DNA of 64,000 nucleotides from Lycorma delicatula (lineage: Eukaryota; Arthropoda; Insecta; Hemiptera; Fulgoridae): the NCBI RefSeq assembly GCF_047948215.1, contig NC_134461.1, positions 83,600,103-83,664,102 on the forward strand, in the 5' to 3' direction. The notes under the pieces were generated by a model that was not told where the DNA came from, did no database searches, and was given only the letters and a program-made list of their open reading frames with translations. The translations under genes and the position numbers were made by a program. Every line of letters begins with the position of its first letter. Within the stretch, counting starts at the first letter, position 1. Positions 61,401 through 64,000 of this stretch are shown in pieces.

Positions 61401-61467
61401 TCAATCGTTTACTTTCCTCTTTTTGCACGTTTAAATGCACTTGGACCTCGCAAAAATGATGGATCAG
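43019..61467 (+). CDS. SLC25A22-like (GC1): Mitochondrial glutamate carrier (SLC25A22/A18 type), partial, five exons
   Basis: Join of exons 43019-43153, 50013-50068, 57680-57773, 59052-59185 and 61282-61467. Together they encode about 200 residues of a six-helix mitochondrial carrier that moves L-glutamate with H+ across the inner membrane. Two carrier repeats are visible: the first signature [10 protein letters not shown] (exon a) followed by EGFFGMYRG (exon b), and the second [10 protein letters not shown] (exon d) followed by KGIVGLYRG (exon e). The family-specific stretches [39 protein letters not shown] and [15 protein letters not shown] point to glutamate carriers and away from citrin/aralar or other SLC25 members. 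Phases agree across all four complete introns, and no frame is broken. Missing are a short N-terminal exon before the first helix (the first coding base completes a codon from upstream) and the C-terminal third with the third carrier repeat. Identification rests on recalled family sequence, not on a search. Confidence 0.95.
45285..46255 (-). pseudogene. mariner-like transposase relic (same superfamily as 42.2 and 15.8 kb)
   Basis: The - strand keeps an open stretch (46023-45685) with [20 protein letters not shown], then [19 protein letters not shown], where FTDG replaces the usual F-T-D-E. Further on come [26 protein letters not shown] and [15 protein letters not shown] in other frames. The first Asp, the second D-motif region (damaged, [11 protein letters not shown]) and S-P-D-x-x-x-x-D-F are visible but frameshifted. 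I found no TIRs. It lies antisense in carrier intron a-b. Confidence 0.82.
46398..46444. repeat. (CT)n microsatellite
   Basis: About 23 CT units inside carrier intron a-b. Confidence 0.95.
47045..47240 (-). pseudogene. Tail of an RTE/jockey-like LINE
   Basis: On the - strand: [20 protein letters not shown], then [15 protein letters not shown], and after a frameshift [17 protein letters not shown]. This is the Arg-rich C-terminal tail (GH-x-x-RM ... GRRxxGRxRxRW ... AxxRxxWRxIL) common at the end of many LINE polyproteins. Short and broken. Confidence 0.55.
50013..50068 (+). CDS. SLC25A22-like (GC1): Glutamate carrier exon b: matrix loop of first repeat
   Basis: A 56-nt exon between acceptor ttatgttttag and donor gtaagt. 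It completes the split Met codon, then encodes [18 protein letters not shown] and the first base of a Gly codon. The Glu-Gly-x-x-x-x-Tyr-Arg-Gly pattern is the second half of the first carrier signature. It is too short for ordinary ORF finding and was recognised by family sequence and splice phase. Confidence 0.94.
52032..53444 (-). mobile_element. Solo LTR of an LTR retrotransposon, 1413 bp
   Basis: On the - strand it starts TGTTTACGCCCTTTTGGCGT and ends AACGTTACCCAACA, with TG...CA termini. CTAAT lies immediately outside both ends (52027-52031 and 53445-53449), a 5-bp target-site duplication. An AATAAA signal lies ~55 nt from the 3' end (52088-52093 on the + strand as tttatt). No gag-pol or primer-binding site is present, so the body was lost by LTR recombination. 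The open frames in 52.7-53.4 kb are contained in the LTR. Family (gypsy or BEL) is not decided. Confidence 0.85.
54425..55860 (-). pseudogene. Broken copy of a dispersed arthropod protein family of unknown function
   Basis: Reading the - strand from 55860 to 54425: [33 protein letters not shown], a Pro/Glu-rich linker ([10 protein letters not shown]), [45 protein letters not shown], then [64 protein letters not shown] and [45 protein letters not shown]. From memory, similar proteins recur in many copies in arthropod and cnidarian genomes and are usually unnamed. Cys pairs ([14 protein letters not shown]) suggest zinc binding. Multiple frameshifts and stops make this copy non-functional. It may belong to an unclassified transposon or a domesticated and re-duplicated gene. 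Confidence 0.8.
57680..57773 (+). CDS. SLC25A22-like (GC1): Glutamate carrier exon c: helix 2
   Basis: A 94-nt exon between acceptor aatttacag and donor gtaaaat. It reads [20 protein letters not shown] then [11 protein letters not shown]. The segment [16 protein letters not shown] is characteristic of glutamate carriers. The donor gtaaaa is weaker than the other donors. The exon ends two bases into a Gly codon, matching the phase of the next exon. Confidence 0.95.
57774..59051 (+). other. Carrier intron c-d (1278 nt)
   Basis: More than half of this intron is a truncated mariner relic (about 58085-58819) in the same orientation as the gene. The flanks are A+T-rich without other features. Confidence 0.85.
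58085..58819 (+). pseudogene. mariner-2 transposase relic, 3'-deleted core
   Basis: Readable pieces: [16 protein letters not shown]-like, [54 protein letters not shown], and [18 protein letters not shown], which holds the first catalytic Asp. It then jumps to the 3' noncoding end and a right TIR whose reverse complement is GGTCTGTTCAGAAAATAACC. The left TIR is not recognisable. It sits in carrier intron c-d. Confidence 0.85.
59052..59185 (+). CDS. SLC25A22-like (GC1): Glutamate carrier exon d: helix 3 and second carrier signature
   Basis: A 134-nt exon between acceptor atttgttctag and donor gtaata. It encodes [20 protein letters not shown] (helix 3), then [20 protein letters not shown] and AKL, ending one base into the next codon. 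Pro-x-Glu-x-x-Lys-x-Gln is the second-repeat carrier signature. The following QDAGRVAA matches the glutamate carrier loop. Confidence 0.96.
59186..61281 (+). other. Carrier intron d-e (2096 nt)
   Basis: Intron between exons d and e, with a polypyrimidine-rich stretch before the acceptor. I see no recognisable repeat or gene in it. Confidence 0.85.
61282..61467 (+). CDS. SLC25A22-like (GC1): Glutamate carrier exon e: second matrix helix and helix 4
   Basis: A 186-nt exon between acceptor tgttttag and donor gtaact. It encodes [40 protein letters not shown] and [20 protein letters not shown], then GS and the first base of the next codon. The Lys-Gly-x-x-x-x-Tyr-Arg-Gly half-signature and helix 4 ([15 protein letters not shown]) are intact. 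An in-frame ATG upstream at 61257 lies in the intron and is not a start. Confidence 0.96.
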
Positions 61468-62151
61468 GTAACTGTTAATTGCATACTGTTTGTTGTTTTG
61501 ATCATCATAAAATAACATTCTGTTTTGTTCAGTGATATTAATTCAATTAATTTATGATAATCATCAGATTTCTCATTATAAATTATACAATAAAAAGTAT
61601 ATCAAGTACTCTTGGACAAGAAAAAATTGTTATCAACAAAAAAAGATTGAAAGAAATTGTTAATAATTACCAGTCAATAATTGTAACAGAATTTTGGAGA
61701 AAGTTAGACTTTTCCATCTGAGTTTCAATATCATTTAATATGATAAAAAGTTTCAACGAAAAATAGATCAGAGGTAGAGATGTATTTGCTAAATTTTATT
61801 TTTTTTAGTGTTCCTCTACTGATCATTTATTTTAAGAAGTACTGTAGATCACTTTGGAAATTAGCTGTGAGAAATATTAAATGGCCACCATTTTTGTTTG
61901 TACTCAAGTTTTTTATGTCAAAATTTCTATTTTCAATGTCCTTTAGAATTATATATTATATTCCATTTAACATTTTTGAATTTCCCTCCCTGGGGTGCTT
62001 GATGTGTGATGATCTCTACAGAAAAATAGATCATTTCAAAGTTTAATAAATTTAGTATTTATTAAATTTCATTTTTCTGTGTTAACTATTAAAAGTTACT
62101 TTTTTCATACTTAATTAACATAAATATATATATTTACATCTAATATGTATG

Positions 62152-63433
62152 CGAGAACTGTTCAGAAAATAACCGAACTTTATTTTTTTAATCTTTATTA
62201 TTATTTTTTACAAATTATTGGTCCTTGTCCCCTTCAAATTACTCCCCTCCACTGTTCACACACTTTTCCTAGCGGTGTTTTTTAACTTCATTAAGCAATC
62301 CCGGATAGCTGCATTTGAAATGGCCTTTGAGGTCTGTGATGAATTTACTTTAATGTCGTCAGTAGTCTCAAAACAGCATCCTATCATCGCTGAGTGTGTG
62401 AGGCATTGCTGTGGTAAAGGAATCATGAGTTGTCTCACCACAACTTTAGTTTCTTTCTGCAGATTTTTTCACATAATCTTTGTAAAATGCCTTGATAGTA
62501 CTCATGGAACACTGTTTTCACCTGAGGGAAGAATTCAAAATGCACAATTTCTTTAAAATTGAAAAAAAACATAGCGTATCACTTTGGCTTTGGATCAAGA
62601 CTAACATGCTTTCTGTGGGTTTAGAGATCTTTTGCCAGTCCATTGCGATGTTTGAACTTTTGTCTCAGTATCGAACCTGTAAACCCCGCTTTTGTCTCCC
62701 ATTAAGATCCTTTGCGTGAATCTTTTCATCACCATCGGCTTGTTCAAGAAGTAGCTAACAAACATCCACTCAATTTTCTTTCTGCTGTTCAATTATCAAA
62801 CGAGGAACAAACTTTGCTGTAACTTGATGCATGTTCAGTTTTTCAGTCACAATTAACTAAATTTAAAAAAATCAAGTAAAAACAAAGAGACAAAAAAAAT
62901 TTTTTCAAAAAAAAAATATAATAGCATGATCCAATTGAGATGCTCTTCTGAAAGTTCTCTGGGCAGTCAATCGAAGATTTGCATGCACCAAATGGTTGAT
63001 TTTCTGAACGCGGGTGTCATCAATTGAAGTCGAAGGTCTTTCTGGTCAAGGGTCATCTTCAATTGAATGACAACTACTTTTAAATTATGAAAACCATTCG
63101 TAAAATTATGTATGACTCACAGCATCATCTACATAGTTTTAAACTTGTTTCAAAAGTTGAGACATTTCTGTGAAAGTTTTCACCAGTTTCATACAAAATG
63201 TTATGTTGTATCATTGCTTCCAAAAATCAGGCATTACAAAAATCCCTGCTAACACTTAAAACATGTTGCACTCAAATAACAATTACACAAAAACTAAACA
63301 AAATATCTACAATCCAAGAATATGTGGTTTCAGAGGAGGTTATGCAGAACACAATGCTCTGTCAACGACTCATTACTAAATATCTTCTTTAACGCGTAAT
63401 TAAAAATGTTTGATTATTTTCTGAACAGACCTC
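62152..63433 (-). mobile_element. mariner-2, nearly full-length but inactive (~1.28 kb)
   Basis: Ends CGAGAACTGTTCAGAAAATA and CGAGGTCTGTTCAGAAAATA (two mismatches in 20) flank a minus-strand transposase relic. N-terminus: [43 protein letters not shown]. Core: [20 protein letters not shown], with GDKSGVYRFDTET where related copies read GDESWV. Then a THSAM piece, the C-terminus TTDDIKVNSSQT, and VNSGGE-FEGDK. The first Asp is present, the following Glu-Ser-Trp is altered, and stops and frameshifts abound. A clean TA duplication is not evident at the right edge (tg instead). Confidence 0.86.
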
Positions 63434-63817
63434 GTGTGTGTATATATTTATATATTTGCATTTATATTTTTAAGTGCAGTAATTATTTTAACTTGATTCT
63501 TTATAGAATAAATTACAGTGAAGTTTTATTATTTTGGTTTTTATGTTGTTTTGTGGGTTGGTGAATATGAAAATTATCAAAATTATCCATTTTTTTCGAA
63601 CTTCTATGAACCTGTTGATACTCATAGATTATAATTTATTATCACTCTTTTACTAGAAATTAAAAAAAATATTTTATAGAAACTATAAAGCAAAACAAAA
63701 AATAAATAAATAAATGATTATATGCTTTGAACAATAGAAGAGTTTAAGCATAAAAGATGTTTGCTACAATGTAACTTACAGCAGAATCCAAGATGTGTTT
63801 TCATTATAAGAGTTATG

Positions 63818-63820
<3 letters not shown>

Positions 63821-63879
<59 letters not shown>
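63821..63879. repeat. (AC)n microsatellite
   Basis: About 29 pure AC units, ~60 nt before the possible last exon. Confidence 0.95.
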
Positions 63880-63883
<4 letters not shown>

Positions 63884-63940
63884 TCTTTTTACACCATACT
63901 CTGTACTAGTATACTAGTACAAAGTTTAAGTTATTTACAG

Positions 63941-64000
63941 ACAAAGTGTCTGGCTTGCTGACAGGTTCTGCAGCTGTTGTGTATGTAATCTGCGCCCTAC
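63941..64000 (+). CDS. Weak candidate for the next glutamate carrier exon, cut by the window end
   Basis: Acceptor ttatttacag precedes 63941. Continuing the phase of the previous exon gives DKVSGLLTGSAAVVYVICAL. The part SGLLTGSAAVVYV fits the start of helix 5 in carriers (small residues, GS-A pattern), but the expected Asn-Pro-x-Asp motif does not follow; the frame reads ICAL instead. Two further in-frame AG acceptors lie at 63964 and 63973. A donor-like gtatgtaat begins at 63982, so a short exon ending there is possible. The true exon may instead lie beyond the window. Confidence 0.3.

Larger units (their letters stand above)
61468..63940 (+). other. Carrier intron after exon e (at least 2.4 kb)
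   Basis: Starts with donor gtaact. It holds a near full-length but broken mariner on the - strand (62152-63433) and an AC microsatellite (63821-63879). The 3' end is uncertain because the next exon is only weakly supported. Confidence 0.7.

Noticed and set aside
62218..62719. Plus-strand frames of 112 and 75 residues
   Set aside because: They are antisense to the mariner-2 transposase relic.

Overview
This is eukaryotic nuclear DNA, A+T-rich, intron-bearing and full of decayed transposons. The only host gene I can support is a mitochondrial glutamate carrier (SLC25A22/SLC25A18 type; GC1/GC2 in Drosophila) on the + strand. Its carrier sequence is closest, from memory, to insect glutamate carriers. 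Degenerate mariners, RTE-type LINE remnants and tRNA-derived SINEs fit an insect. I suspect Hemiptera from the look of the repeats, but the window does not prove it. There is no operon, ribosome-binding site, rRNA gene or CRISPR array. Layout 1: positions 1-43018 hold no demonstrable host exon. The stretch is a patchwork of SINEs, mariner fragments, LINE remnants (9.5, 21.4 and 32-32.9 kb), fold-back sequences (1.56, 18.7-19.5 and 37.5 kb), a candidate solo LTR (24.8-25.9 kb), microsatellites, and three unclassified interspersed repeat families that I call fam-1, fam-2 and fam-3. The 5' exon and promoter of the carrier should lie somewhere in this stretch or upstream of the window, but I could not identify them. 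Layout 2: positions 43019-61467 hold five consecutive coding exons of the carrier (135, 56, 94, 134 and 186 nt). All have GT/AG splice sites and compatible phases and encode about 200 of the usual ~310-320 residues. A weak candidate for the next exon lies at the right edge (63941-64000). The introns are large (about 6.9, 7.6, 1.3, 2.1 and at least 2.4 kb) and hold transposase relics (45.3-46.3, 58.1-58.8 and 62.2-63.4 kb), a LINE tail (47.1 kb), a solo LTR with a 5-bp target duplication (52032-53444), and an antisense broken copy of a protein family of unknown function (54.4-55.9 kb). Function: the carrier would sit in the inner mitochondrial membrane and exchange or co-transport glutamate with H+. 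Everything else appears to be repeat-derived. The best leads for something new are the ~800-bp fold-back at 18.7-19.5 kb (a possible hairpin-RNA source), the tRNA-derived SINE families with several copies in one window, the unclassified repeats fam-1 to fam-3 that recur in inverted orientation, the GC-rich orphan ORF at 40.9-41.2 kb, and the antisense broken gene family inside intron 2. Coordinates of exons, TIRs, LTRs and palindromes were counted from the sequence. Boundaries of degenerate repeats are approximate, usually within about 20-50 bases.
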